A stretch of DNA of 64,000 nucleotides from TMP-24 sp964600685 (GTDB lineage: Bacteria > Pseudomonadota > Alphaproteobacteria > Rhodobacterales > Rhodobacteraceae): the NCBI GenBank assembly GCA_964600685.1, contig CAZRKU010000002.1:1-64000 (forward strand), read 5' to 3'. A program made the position numbers and the translations under genes. Position 1 is the stretch's first letter, and every line of letters starts with the position of its first letter. This document shows positions 8,291 to 16,608 of this stretch, piece after piece. The notes beneath the pieces are model-generated. The model worked only from the letters and a program-made list of their open reading frames with translations, was not told the DNA's origin and ran no database searches.

Positions 8291-8833
8291 TCAGCGCGCG
8301 TCTCTGCCGGGCAGGGACAGGCCTTCGACTTCGGTCCGGCCAGCAGGGTCTGCCGGACGCGGTTCCGGTTTCGCCGGGATGACACCCGGCGGCAGTTCGG
8401 GCGGCGCAAGGAACACCCCGTCAACCTCATAGGCGTTGTCGATCGGGCGGTGGGTGCCCGCACCAGGCGTGGCGCGGTGCACCGGCTTTTGGGCATGCGG
8501 CTCCGGCGGCGCTGCGCCGCCGATCAGAAGCCCGGCCTTGTCCGGGCGGCCGTTCCACGCCTCCGCATCCGGCGGAACGATGCCAATCTCGGTGATGTTG
8601 GGCCAGATGGCGGCATACTTCGCGTTGATTTCCAGCCATTTGTGCAGGCCCGGCCCGGTGTCGGGCTTGATCGCGTCGGCGGGACATTCCGGCTCGCAGA
8701 CGCCACAGTCGATGCACTCGTCCGGGTGAATGACCAGAAAGTTCTCACCTTCATAAAAACAGTCCACCGGGCAGACGGCGACACAGTCCTGAAACTTGCA
8801 GTTGATGCAGTTTTCGGTGACGACATAGGTCAT
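8291..8833 (-). CDS. fdxA: 7Fe ferredoxin (FdxA type) with C-terminal extension
   Basis: The first 110 residues match the FdxA seven-iron ferredoxins: CINCKFQDCVAVCPVDC gives the 3Fe-4S/4Fe-4S cysteine pattern and CIDCGVCEPECP the second set. FdxA proteins are normally close to 110 aa; this one is 180 aa. The extra 70 residues are rich in proline, lack cysteine and resemble no domain I know. The gene sits between a DUF2848 gene and ferredoxin reductase, so it is likely the dedicated electron carrier of this pathway. Confidence 0.9.
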   Translation of the reverse strand: MTYVVTENCINCKFQDCVAVCPVDCFYEGENFLVIHPDECIDCGVCEPECPADAIKPDTGPGLHKWLEINAKYAAIWPNITEIGIVPPDAEAWNGRPDKAGLLIGGAAPPEPHAQKPVHRATPGAGTHRPIDNAYEVDGVFLAPPELPPGVIPAKPEPRPADPAGRTEVEGLSLPGRDAR

Positions 8834-8878
8834 GAGACACCCTTCGGGAAAGGATCGTTCTTGGCGCGGGCCACGGTT

Positions 8879-9577
8879 CTATCCCAGGATCGGGACGGGA
8901 GTGACGCTGTAGCCGTGCGAAATCGTGCGGCCGAGCACCGGGTCGACCAGTTCCAGTTCAAAGCGCGGGGAATAGCGCACACTGCCGATGGCGCCGCAGG
9001 TGCCGCCGAACATCAGCGTGCCATCCTCCAGTTCGTTGCCGGTTTTGCGGTATTCCGCCAGCAGGTCCGCCGGCGTCAGCAATCCGGCAACCTGCCCGTC
9101 CTGATACGGGACCCGGGCTCCGTCCTCGTCGATGAAGGCGCGCAGGGCAAGCCGCTCCCAATGGCCCTCGACTTCGGCCAGCGGCCAGAAGGTCGTGGCG
9201 ATCGGCTTGTCGCAGAGCTGCTTGGCGACGGTGATCCCCATATGTTCGACCACGCGGTCGGTGTGGTCCGATCCGGCCCCGACCCAGATCACACCCTCCT
9301 GCATCAGCAGGACATATTCCACCTCGCCGCTGGACCCCTCGCCGATCACCTCGATCGCGTCGGCGATGGTCAGGCGCGAGACGCCGACCCGGTAGAACAG
9401 GGGGGTCTGCGCCGGGGGCTTGACGCCGAGCTTCGCCAGTTCGTCGATGTGATGCTGCAACGCCGCCTTGTCGCGTCCGGTCCAGCCGCCGACCACGGCT
9501 TTGGTGATCGTCACGCTTTTCCGGCTTGTGCCGTCCCGCGTCACGAAGGCGGCGTCGAATTGAACCTGAGCGGGCAT
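8879..9577 (-). CDS. DUF2848 family protein
   Basis: Protein of 232 aa that I assign to DUF2848 from the conserved region VGAGSDHTDRVVE, the following AKQLCDKPIATTFWPL, and the C-terminal FGGTCGAIG segment. No signal peptide or membrane segment is seen. The family has no established activity that I can name; its members commonly lie beside amidase genes in catabolic clusters, as here. The acidic and histidine residues in GSDHTDR could hold a metal, so a hydrolase or isomerase of the pathway is possible. That is inference. Confidence 0.75.
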   Translation of the reverse strand: MPAQVQFDAAFVTRDGTSRKSVTITKAVVGGWTGRDKAALQHHIDELAKLGVKPPAQTPLFYRVGVSRLTIADAIEVIGEGSSGEVEYVLLMQEGVIWVGAGSDHTDRVVEHMGITVAKQLCDKPIATTFWPLAEVEGHWERLALRAFIDEDGARVPYQDGQVAGLLTPADLLAEYRKTGNELEDGTLMFGGTCGAIGSVRYSPRFELELVDPVLGRTISHGYSVTPVPILG

Positions 9578-9595
9578 GTTTCCTCCTGCACCTCT

Positions 9596-10939
9596 TCAGC
9601 CCCTGATCGTCTGTTCCAGACCGCGGGCAATCGACAAAAGCCGCCGGTCCGCGCCGCCGAGGCCCATCAGCATCATGCCGACCGGCAGGGTTCCGGCCCC
9701 GAAGCAGGGAATGGAAATCGCCGGGACATCCAGGAAGTTCCCCACCGCCGTGTTGCGCAGGCACAGCAGGTTGGTCTTCACCGAATGGCCCGCGTCGGCC
9801 AGTTCGGCAAGGGTCGGCGGCACGATCTGCACGGTCGGCAGCAGGACCGCGTCGAACATCTCGATCCTGCCGAAGGCGGCCTGGCGCAGCCTGGCGCGAT
9901 GGCCCGCGAGGCCGATGTAGTCGGCGGCGCTCTGCGATTTTCCGGCGTCGAACCGGGCCCGGACCCAGGGGTCGTAAAGATCGCCGCGCGTCGCCAGCAG
10001 ATCGGCGTGCCAGGCATAGGCTTCGGCGCCGACATAGCCGCCCTTGGCATTGATCGCCGGCAGTTCCGACAATTCCGGCACCGTGAACGGGCTGAGCCGG
10101 ACGCCGCGCGCCGACAGCCGCGTCAGCGTCTCGCGCCAGGCCCGCGCCACCATGTCGTCGAGGTGTTCGGTGACATAGCCCTCCAGCACCCCGATCCGCA
10201 GCCCGCCTTCCGGGAACGAGGCGACATCCTCGCCGCTCCCGCCCGACAGGACCGAGTCGAGCACCGCGCAGCACGAAACGCTGGTGGCCAGCGGGCCGAT
10301 GCAATCCAGCGTCGTCGACAGCGGCACCGTCCCGCGCCGCGACACCCGCCCGGAGGTCGGCTTGAACCCCACGACCCCGCAGAAGGCCGCCGGGATCCGG
10401 CAGGAGCCTCCGGTATCGGTGCCGATGGCGGCGGGAACCATGCCCTGCGCCACCGCCACCGCCGCGCCCGAGGACGACCCGCCCGGCACCCGGGGCGTGC
10501 CGGCGTCATGCGGGTTCAACGGTGTGCCGAAATGCGCGTTCATTCCCAGACCGGAATAGGCGAATTCCGTCATGTTGGTCTTGCCGAGGATGACAAACCC
10601 GGCGCGGCGCAGCAGGGCCACCGCATCGGCATCCTGCGCGGCGGGCGGCAGATGGTCGAGCACCCGCGACCCGGCCCGCGTCGTCTCGCCCCTGACATCG
10701 AACAGATCCTTGATGGCCAGCGGCACTCCGGCAAACGGCGGCAGCGACAGCCCGGCCCTGCGCGCCTGATCGACCAGACGCGCCTCGGCCCGCGCCGCCT
10801 CGCGGTAGAGCGACAGGAAGGTCCGCGCGCCCTGGCCCGCCGGAGCGTCGATCGCCGCCAGCGCCGCATCGACAAGCGACTCGCTGGTCACTTTGTCGCT
10901 GGCAAGTTTCCTCGACAGATCGATGAGATTCTGGATCAC
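9596..10939 (-). CDS. Amidase (amidase signature family)
   Basis: Hydrolase of 447 aa with the Ser-cisSer-Lys triad: Lys77 in LAIKDLFD, the glycine/serine loop PGGSSSGAA at about 153-160, and the nucleophile Ser179 in TGGSCRIPAA. A GTG at 10939 preceded by CAGGGA is the best start; the longer frame would overlap the cupin gene. In the operon it lies between the cupin and DUF2848 genes. Its role is probably to hydrolyse an amide or lactam made after ring reduction. Amidase, allophanate hydrolase and glutamyl-tRNA amidotransferase share the fold, but the last is excluded by the context. Confidence 0.88.
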   Translation of the reverse strand: MIQNLIDLSRKLASDKVTSESLVDAALAAIDAPAGQGARTFLSLYREAARAEARLVDQARRAGLSLPPFAGVPLAIKDLFDVRGETTRAGSRVLDHLPPAAQDADAVALLRRAGFVILGKTNMTEFAYSGLGMNAHFGTPLNPHDAGTPRVPGGSSSGAAVAVAQGMVPAAIGTDTGGSCRIPAAFCGVVGFKPTSGRVSRRGTVPLSTTLDCIGPLATSVSCCAVLDSVLSGGSGEDVASFPEGGLRIGVLEGYVTEHLDDMVARAWRETLTRLSARGVRLSPFTVPELSELPAINAKGGYVGAEAYAWHADLLATRGDLYDPWVRARFDAGKSQSAADYIGLAGHRARLRQAAFGRIEMFDAVLLPTVQIVPPTLAELADAGHSVKTNLLCLRNTAVGNFLDVPAISIPCFGAGTLPVGMMLMGLGGADRRLLSIARGLEQTIRG

Positions 10940-11004
10940 CTGCGGAGACTTTCCCTGAGGCACGATGGGCGACGATTTCGGCCGCGGCCCGGCAAGACCG
11001 GCGC

Positions 11005-11385
11005 CTATTGCGGATCGTAGTAGTGCTGTTCCATCAGCAGGCAGCCCTGCTCGGTGCGGAACGGACCATGCGCGACATGGGGCGGACGGCAGCAATAGGT
11101 AAATTCGGCGAACCGTTCGCCGCCCTGGCCATTCACGTCATTTCCCACCCAGAGATCGCCGGAGATCACGAAGACCTCTTCCCAATAGTCGTGCTCGAAC
11201 GGCACGGTGGTATAGGTGCCCGGTTCGAACTTCAGCAGGCGCGTGTGGCCGCCCCGGCGGTTTTCCGTGTCGAGCCTGCCCGACAGGATCTTCTGCTTGA
11301 TCCCGGACGGATAGCCTTTCGGTGTTTCCCAGCCGGACTCCATGTCCAGCCGGTAGAACTCGCGGTGCTCCTTGTTGACGGCCAT
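11005..11385 (-). CDS. Small cupin-domain protein
   Basis: Single-domain cupin of 126 aa. The first cupin motif appears as PGTYTTVPFEHDYWEEVFVISGDL and the second as RPPHVAHGPF, giving candidate metal-binding His and Glu residues. It resembles ChrR-type cupins in length and spacing but has no anti-sigma zinc domain. Between the PreA-like and amidase genes in the operon, it may be an isomerase, hydrolase or dioxygenase of the pathway. The specific reaction cannot be read from the sequence. Confidence 0.8.
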   Translation of the reverse strand: MAVNKEHREFYRLDMESGWETPKGYPSGIKQKILSGRLDTENRRGGHTRLLKFEPGTYTTVPFEHDYWEEVFVISGDLWVGNDVNGQGGERFAEFTYCCRPPHVAHGPFRTEQGCLLMEQHYYDPQ

Positions 11386-11397
11386 CGGGCATCCTCC

Positions 11398-12738
11398 CTA
11401 CTTTGCGGATTCGGTGACAAATTTCGGGCTGTTGGCCCGGATGGTGTCCATGTTGTTGCGGGTGGTCAGGAACTTGTCGGTCTCGAAGACCAGTGCCGGA
11501 ATGTCGAAATACCCGTCGCCAAGCTGTTCGGGCGTGGTCTGCCGCATTTCGATCGAATCGAAGGGGCAGACATCCAGACAGAGTTCGCAGCCGATGCAGC
11601 TGCCGGTGTGAACATCAATACTGCCGGCCGGGTTCTGCGACAGGGCCTCGTAGAAACAGACCTGGATGCAGACATTGCAGGTCGGGTTCTTGCAGGTATC
11701 CGCGTTCACCACCGCATGGGTCCGGTTCTTGGCGAACTGTTCGGAGTAATCCTTGACCGACCGCTTCGAGGCGATGCCGGTCATTTCCGCGACCGTGGCG
11801 TAGCCGTGCTCGTCCATGAAGATCTCGACGCCCTCGATGATCTTCGGCAGCCACTTGATGCCCTTGACCATCAGCACCGATCCGACCTGCACGATCCCGG
11901 CCCCGGCCATCAGGAACTCGACCACATCGCGGTGGTCGAAAATGCCGTTCGACCCCGAGATCGGCATCCCCAGATCTTCGTGAATCCGGTGCACCCAGCG
12001 CAGCGACAAGGGTTTGACCCAGGTGCCGCCGATCCCGGCCGGGCCGCCGATCCGCGGCTGCCCGGTTTCGATGTCGACGACGAATCCGGTGTAGCGGTTG
12101 ATCACCGTGACCGCCGCCGCCCCGGCCTCGCGGGCGGCGCGGGCGACCATCAGCGGCTTCGACTGATCCGGCGTCAGCTTGACCACCACCGGAATGTCGA
12201 TCGATTCACAGACCTGCCGCGTGACCTCGAAGGCCACTTCCGGTTCCTGGCCGATCATCGAGCCGCCATGCACGCCGGGCATCATCGCCGGGTGCGGACA
12301 GCCGAAATTCAGCTCGACCATCGGCAGGCCGCAATCCTCGATGGTGCGGCAGATGTCCTTCCAGCCGTTGACATCCTTCGCCCCGGCGCTGCCGATCAGA
12401 TGGGCACCGCGTTCCGCCGCGTATTTCTGGGTCTCGACCAGATCCGGGATCCAGTCCTTGTAATAGGTGCTGGAATACCCGGACCGGCTGTAGAACACGA
12501 AATCCCGCGCCGCCTTGCCGCGGATGATGTCGCCGCGCGCGTTCAGGATGCTGTATTTCGAGTTCTGCGTGAGACGGGCCATATCCTCGATATCGGTCAG
12601 CGTCTTGATGATCACGCCCGCCGCCCCGGCATCCAGGCATTGCCGCATCAGGTCCGGGCTGTTGGTGGTTTCCAGCGAGGCGACAACGACCGGGTTCTTG
12701 AAGTTGAGCCCGCAGAATTCGACTCTGGTGTCCGCCAT
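11398..12738 (-). CDS. PreA-like dihydropyrimidine dehydrogenase family flavoenzyme
   Basis: Protein of 446 aa with a class-1 dihydroorotate dehydrogenase-type FMN barrel (LNFGCPHP, VVVKLTPD, GSNGIFDHRD) and a C-terminal pair of 4Fe-4S motifs, CKNPTCNVCIQVC and CIGCELCLDVCP. Family members reduce uracil or thymine. Two active-site features differ: the loop where dihydropyrimidine dehydrogenase has its acid cysteine (LACGQ) reads SMIGQ here, and the pyrimidine-binding Asn-Thr is Asn-Arg (VINRYTG). No PreT partner is present; ferredoxin and ferredoxin reductase in the operon probably replace it. It is the first gene after the operator at 12782-12804. Confidence 0.85.
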   Translation of the reverse strand: MADTRVEFCGLNFKNPVVVASLETTNSPDLMRQCLDAGAAGVIIKTLTDIEDMARLTQNSKYSILNARGDIIRGKAARDFVFYSRSGYSSTYYKDWIPDLVETQKYAAERGAHLIGSAGAKDVNGWKDICRTIEDCGLPMVELNFGCPHPAMMPGVHGGSMIGQEPEVAFEVTRQVCESIDIPVVVKLTPDQSKPLMVARAAREAGAAAVTVINRYTGFVVDIETGQPRIGGPAGIGGTWVKPLSLRWVHRIHEDLGMPISGSNGIFDHRDVVEFLMAGAGIVQVGSVLMVKGIKWLPKIIEGVEIFMDEHGYATVAEMTGIASKRSVKDYSEQFAKNRTHAVVNADTCKNPTCNVCIQVCFYEALSQNPAGSIDVHTGSCIGCELCLDVCPFDSIEMRQTTPEQLGDGYFDIPALVFETDKFLTTRNNMDTIRANSPKFVTESAK

Positions 12739-12781
12739 TTACACCTCCATCAATGCGCTTCATCGCCACGGTAGCAGAAAA

Positions 12782-12804
12782 TTGTAGGATGTATACTCCT
12801 CTTT
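12782..12804. promoter_or_regulatory. Operator 2 in front of the leftward six-gene operon
   Basis: The core AGGATGTATACTCCT (12786-12800) is a nearly exact copy of operator 1: AGGA and TCCT arms around TGTATAC. It lies 44 bp upstream of the PreA-like gene and so at a suitable place to control the leftward operon. The divergent spacer 12739-13159 also holds operator 3; the remaining part, about 13030-13159, contains only the ribosome-binding site of the importer gene. Confidence 0.7.
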
Positions 12805-13006
12805 TTATCCCGTGGTTCCGGCCGTCCTGGATCCGATGATGTTGCGTCCGCTGGCCGGTGCATGGCACGGGACGCCGAGGGATCGGCCCTTGACCGCCGC
12901 GATCGGAGACCTCACTAAGACAAGATCAGGGATTGCGGCCATTGACTGCCCGCCCGCTGCCCCTCCGGGCGGACCAACAAAACGATGAAATCGTTTGCTT
13001 TACAAA

Positions 13007-13029
13007 ATTAAAGACGTATGCTCCTTAAA
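13007..13029. promoter_or_regulatory. Operator 3 overlapping the importer-operon promoter
   Basis: The core AAGACGTATGCTCCT matches operator 2 in 12 of 15 positions and has the same TCCTTAAA right arm as operator 1. TATGCT (13017-13022) inside it fits a -10 box with TTGCTT (12995-13000) 16 bp upstream. It is 130 bp before the first importer gene. Confidence 0.65.
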
Positions 13030-13159
13030 GCGATCCGCGACCCTTGCAAAGGAGTCTGCCAGTGAACCAGTGCGTGCTGTGTACTCAGGTGACGTCGAGG
13101 CGGGGGGCGCAGAAGTCCGCGCGACCGGAAGCCGATGGTGACGGGTTCGGAGGAAAATC

Positions 13160-14023
13160 ATGATCCTCTACGCGCAGTTCTTTGTCACCGGCATCGTGAC
13201 CGGGTGTTTTCTGATCGTGGCAACCATCGGCTTCTCACTGACCCGCCGGGTCGAGGGATTCCTGAACATCGCCCATGCGGAACTGATCGGAGTATCGGCT
13301 TTCACGACCTGGGGGCTGAACGTGCTTCTGGGCTGGAACTTCGTGTTTTCGGCGGTCATCGCGATCCTGTTCACCGCCCTCGTCGGTCTTGCGGCCGGAA
13401 GGCTGGTCTATGAGCCGATGCGCAACCGCGGGCCTGCGGTGCTGCTGATCGCGTCGGTCGGCGTCGCCTTTGTCATCGGGGGCATTGTCGACGGGCTGAT
13501 CGGCACCGGCATCCGCACCTTCGACATCCCGCTTGCGACCAGCTACCGGTTCTTCGGCGTCCGGATCACCGATTACCAGATGATCCTGGTGGTCTTCGCG
13601 GCGCTGTCAGTCGTATCCATCGCATTGTTTCTGAACAAGACGCGGATCGGGCTGGCGATCCGGGCCATGGCGGCGGATCCGGTGCTTGCCTCGTCGCGCG
13701 GCATCGACATCCGCCAGACTTCGCGCGCGGCCTGGCTCCTGGCGTCGGCACTGGCGGGACTGGCCGGGGTCATGCTGGGGCTGATCTCGACGCTGTCCAC
13801 CGACATCGCCTTCGGCCAGATCCTGCAGATCATCGCGGTGGCGATCCTGGCCGGGCTGGGGTCGCTCTACACGGTGATCGTCGCCGGTCTGATCGTCGGA
13901 CTGGCGATGGACATGTCGGTGCTCTGGATCCCGGCCGGCTACCGGCCGCTGATCGCCTTCGCGCTGGTGATCCTGGTGCTGATGTTCCGCCCCGAGGGCC
14001 TGGCCGGAAGGAAGACATCGTGA
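13160..14023 (+). CDS. Branched-chain-type ABC importer permease (LivH family)
   Basis: Inner-membrane permease of 287 aa with eight or so hydrophobic segments and the LivH-type EAA region (AILAGLGSLYTVIVAGLIVG). The ATG at 13160 follows GGAGG by six bases. It overlaps the next permease gene by GTGA. This transporter class takes amino acids, urea, short amides and aromatic acids, so the fold does not give the substrate. Its operator is shared with the catabolic operons, hence it probably imports their growth substrate. Confidence 0.9.
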   Translation: MILYAQFFVTGIVTGCFLIVATIGFSLTRRVEGFLNIAHAELIGVSAFTTWGLNVLLGWNFVFSAVIAILFTALVGLAAGRLVYEPMRNRGPAVLLIASVGVAFVIGGIVDGLIGTGIRTFDIPLATSYRFFGVRITDYQMILVVFAALSVVSIALFLNKTRIGLAIRAMAADPVLASSRGIDIRQTSRAAWLLASALAGLAGVMLGLISTLSTDIAFGQILQIIAVAILAGLGSLYTVIVAGLIVGLAMDMSVLWIPAGYRPLIAFALVILVLMFRPEGLAGRKTS

Positions 14024-15101
14024 TCTGGATGCAGCTTTTCACCGCGGTCCTGATGTTCGGCAGCGTCTATGCGGTGCTGACGCTGGCGCTGAACCTGCAA
14101 TATGCGCGCGGCGGCATGATCAATTTCGGCGTGGTCGCCTATTTTGCGGCCGGCGCCTATGCCTATGCCATCGTGACCCAGGACCCGCCTTCGGGGCTGG
14201 ATCAATACCTGTTCGGCTTTGGCGGCCCGTGGTGGGCGGGGTTCCTGGCGGCGGGCGTCGCCGCGACCGCCTTCGCCTTCCTGACCGGCTGGCCCACCCT
14301 GCGCCTGCGCGGCGAATANNNNNNNNNNNNNNNNNNNNNNNNNNNNNNNNNNNNNNNNNNNNNNNNNNNNNNNNNNNNNNNNNNNNNNNNNNNNNNNNNN
14401 NNNNNNNNNNNNNNNNNNCGACCGCCTTCGCCTTCCTGACCGGCTGGCCCACCCTGCGCCTGCGCGGCGAATATCTGGCGCTGACCACCTTCGCCTTCGC
14501 CGAAGTGCTGTATTCTCTGCTGCTGAACGAGCGCCGGATCGGCAACGGCAATGTCGGGCTTGCCAATGTCGAACGCCCGGACCTGAGCTGGACCGGGCTT
14601 GACGACACGCTGGCCTATGCGCTTGCGGCGATGGTTCTGATGCTGGCAACGATGCTGGTGTTCCGCCGCATCCTGGCCTCGCCCTACGGCCGGGCGATGG
14701 ACGCGATTCACGACGACGAACTGGCGGCGCAGGCGGTGGGCAAGAAGATCGCCCGCATCCGCTTCGAGATCTTCATCATCTCCGCAATCCCGATCGGTTT
14801 TGCCGGCGCGCTCTACGCGATGATCGGCACGCTGGTCGCCCCCAGTCTCTACACCGCCGAAGTGACCTTCACGGTGTGGATCGCGCTGGTTCTTGGCGGC
14901 GAACGCAGCATCCTCGGTGCAATCCTCGGGACCATGGCCCTGATCCTGATCCAGGAAGGCATCCGGGTCTATCCGTTCGAGACCATCCGGTCCGCCCAGA
15001 TCGCCTCTGCGGCGCAGGAGGTCGTCACCGGCGCGCTGTTCATCGCCCTTCTGCGCTGGCAGCCCTTTCATCGGCTGGCAAACAGGAGGAGCGGCGCATG
15101 A
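14020..15101 (+). CDS. Branched-chain-type ABC importer permease (LivM family), split by an assembly gap
   Basis: Second permease of the importer. It starts at GTG 14020, and a run of 100 Ns interrupts it at 14319-14418. Reading through the gap directly loses the frame. If the Ns and one copy of the 55-bp repeat flanking them are removed (joining 14318 to 14474), the result is one open frame of 927 nt, 308 aa, the normal LivM length, with continuous sequence TLRLRGEYLALTTFAF at the join. The gene is therefore probably intact in the organism. LivM signatures include YGRAMDAIHDDELAAQAVG. Confidence 0.88.
14264..14473. other. Scaffold gap flanked by an exact 55-bp duplication
   Basis: The 55 bases at 14264-14318 are repeated exactly at 14419-14473, separated by exactly 100 Ns. 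A 55-base overlap is what a de Bruijn assembler run at k=55 leaves between adjacent contigs that were scaffolded but not merged. Collapsing it restores the permease frame, so this is an assembly artefact and not a biological repeat. Confidence 0.9.
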
Positions 15102-15871
15102 GCGGCGATTTTCTGGTGGTTGACCGGCTGAAGAAACATTTCGACGGGCTGAAGGCGGTCGGAGGCGACACCGGACTGAGCTTTTCCGTGGCCAGGGGTG
15201 CCTTTCTCGGCCTGATCGGTCCGAACGGGGCCGGCAAGTCCACGCTGTTCAACCTGATCGGCGGCTATCTCAAGCCGACCTCGGGCCAGGTCACGCTGGA
15301 AGGGACGGTGCTGTCGAAGGTGGCCTCGTCCGAGATCGCGTCGCTGGGTCTCGGACGGACCTTCCAGACGCCACGGGCATTCAATTCGCTTTCGGTTCTG
15401 GACAACGTGCTGGTCGGGGCGGACAACGTCGGCGAAAATCTGCTTTCGGTGATGAGCGGGGGCTGGCGTTCCGCCGACGCGGCACTGGCCAGACGGGCCG
15501 CCGATGTGCTGGCACGGGTCGGTCTGAAGGACCGGGTGCAGGATTCGGTCGCCAAGCTGTCGGGCGGCGAGATGCGGATGCTGGAGGTTGCCCGCCAGCT
15601 CATGCGGGCGCCGCGAGTCCTTCTGCTGGATGAGCCGACCGCCGGGGTCGCGCCGGGGTTTCAGAACAAGTTGAGCAGCCTGCTGGTCGAGTTGAACCGG
15701 GAAGGCGTGACCATGATTGTTGTCGAACACAATCTGCGCTTCCTGCTGGAAATTGCCGACAGGGTCGTGGTGCTGCAAAACGGCGAACTGCTGTCGCAGG
15801 GATCGCCGCAGGACATCCGGTCGGACCCGAAGGTCATCGCCGCATATCTGGGGGCAGATCATGCAGCTTGA
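15098..15871 (+). CDS. Branched-chain-type ABC importer ATPase (LivG family)
   Basis: ATP-binding subunit of 257 aa with Walker A GPNGAGKST, signature LSGGEMRML, Walker B LLLDEPTAGV and switch histidine VVEHNL. The ATG at 15098 overlaps the permease stop (ATGA). A stretch of 11 bases overlaps the next ATPase gene. LivG-type length and the missing second nucleotide domain fit the usual LivG/LivF heterodimer on the cytoplasmic face of the importer. Confidence 0.93.
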   Translation: MSGDFLVVDRLKKHFDGLKAVGGDTGLSFSVARGAFLGLIGPNGAGKSTLFNLIGGYLKPTSGQVTLEGTVLSKVASSEIASLGLGRTFQTPRAFNSLSVLDNVLVGADNVGENLLSVMSGGWRSADAALARRAADVLARVGLKDRVQDSVAKLSGGEMRMLEVARQLMRAPRVLLLDEPTAGVAPGFQNKLSSLLVELNREGVTMIVVEHNLRFLLEIADRVVVLQNGELLSQGSPQDIRSDPKVIAAYLGADHAA

Positions 15872-16556
15872 AATCAGCGCGCTCGAATCGGGCTACGGAA
15901 AAGTCACGATCCTGCACAGCCTGAACCTTGTCGCGGCGCCCGGCGAAATCACCTGCCTGCTGGGGCCGAACGGGGCCGGCAAGAGCACGCTGATGAAGAC
16001 GATCGCGGGGCAGTTGCCGGTGACCGCAGGCGACATGAAGCTGGATGGCAAGTCGATTGCCGGTCTCGGTCCGCTGCAGATCTGCAAGTCAGGCGTCGGC
16101 TATGTGCCGCAGGAACACAACGTCTTCACCCAGCTCTCGGTGCACGACAATCTCGCGGCGGCGTCGCTGGCCTATCCCGGGGCGGCAGCCCGGATCGAGG
16201 ATGTGTTCAAACGCTTCCCGATCCTGCTGGAGCGGTCCAGGCAGAACGCCTCGACGCTTTCCGGCGGCGAACGGCAAACCCTGGCCATAGCAACGGCTTT
16301 GCTGGCCGCGCCAAAGATCATGCTGCTTGACGAACCCACGGCCGGGCTGGCCCCGCTGTTTGCCGACCGGATCGTGAACTGGATCAAGGAACTGGCGCAC
16401 GACGGGATGTGCGTCATCTGGGTGGTCGAGCAGAATCCCGAAAAAATCCTGTCGTCGTCCAGGACAACCTTCGTCATGGAGGCCGGGCGCATAAGAGACG
16501 TACTTGACAGCCGCAGCCTGCTTGAACCGGGGCGGTTGGAGCAGGTGATGCTGTAG
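15861..16556 (+). CDS. Branched-chain-type ABC importer ATPase (LivF family)
   Basis: Second ATPase of the importer, 231 aa. Walker A GPNGAGKST, signature LSGGERQTLAIA, Walker B MLLDEPTAGL and VVEQNPEK are all present; the glutamine-rich switch region VEQN is typical of LivF. It starts at ATG 15861 inside the end of the LivG-type gene. A 52-bp gap separates it from the binding-protein gene. Confidence 0.93.
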   Translation: MQLEISALESGYGKVTILHSLNLVAAPGEITCLLGPNGAGKSTLMKTIAGQLPVTAGDMKLDGKSIAGLGPLQICKSGVGYVPQEHNVFTQLSVHDNLAAASLAYPGAAARIEDVFKRFPILLERSRQNASTLSGGERQTLAIATALLAAPKIMLLDEPTAGLAPLFADRIVNWIKELAHDGMCVIWVVEQNPEKILSSSRTTFVMEAGRIRDVLDSRSLLEPGRLEQVML

Positions 16557-16608
16557 AACCTGAGGAACCCAAGAAACGTAGCAGACTTTTCAACAAGGAG
16601 CGCCAGAA

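Noticed and set aside
8276..11020. A 914-codon rightward frame through five leftward genes
   Set aside because: It crosses several genes with unmistakable motifs on the other strand and encodes an Arg/Gly/Ala-rich sequence without domains.
14264..14473. A tandem 55-bp duplication in the LivM-type gene as a real repeat
   Set aside because: It flanks exactly 100 Ns and its removal restores the frame, which points to unmerged contig ends.
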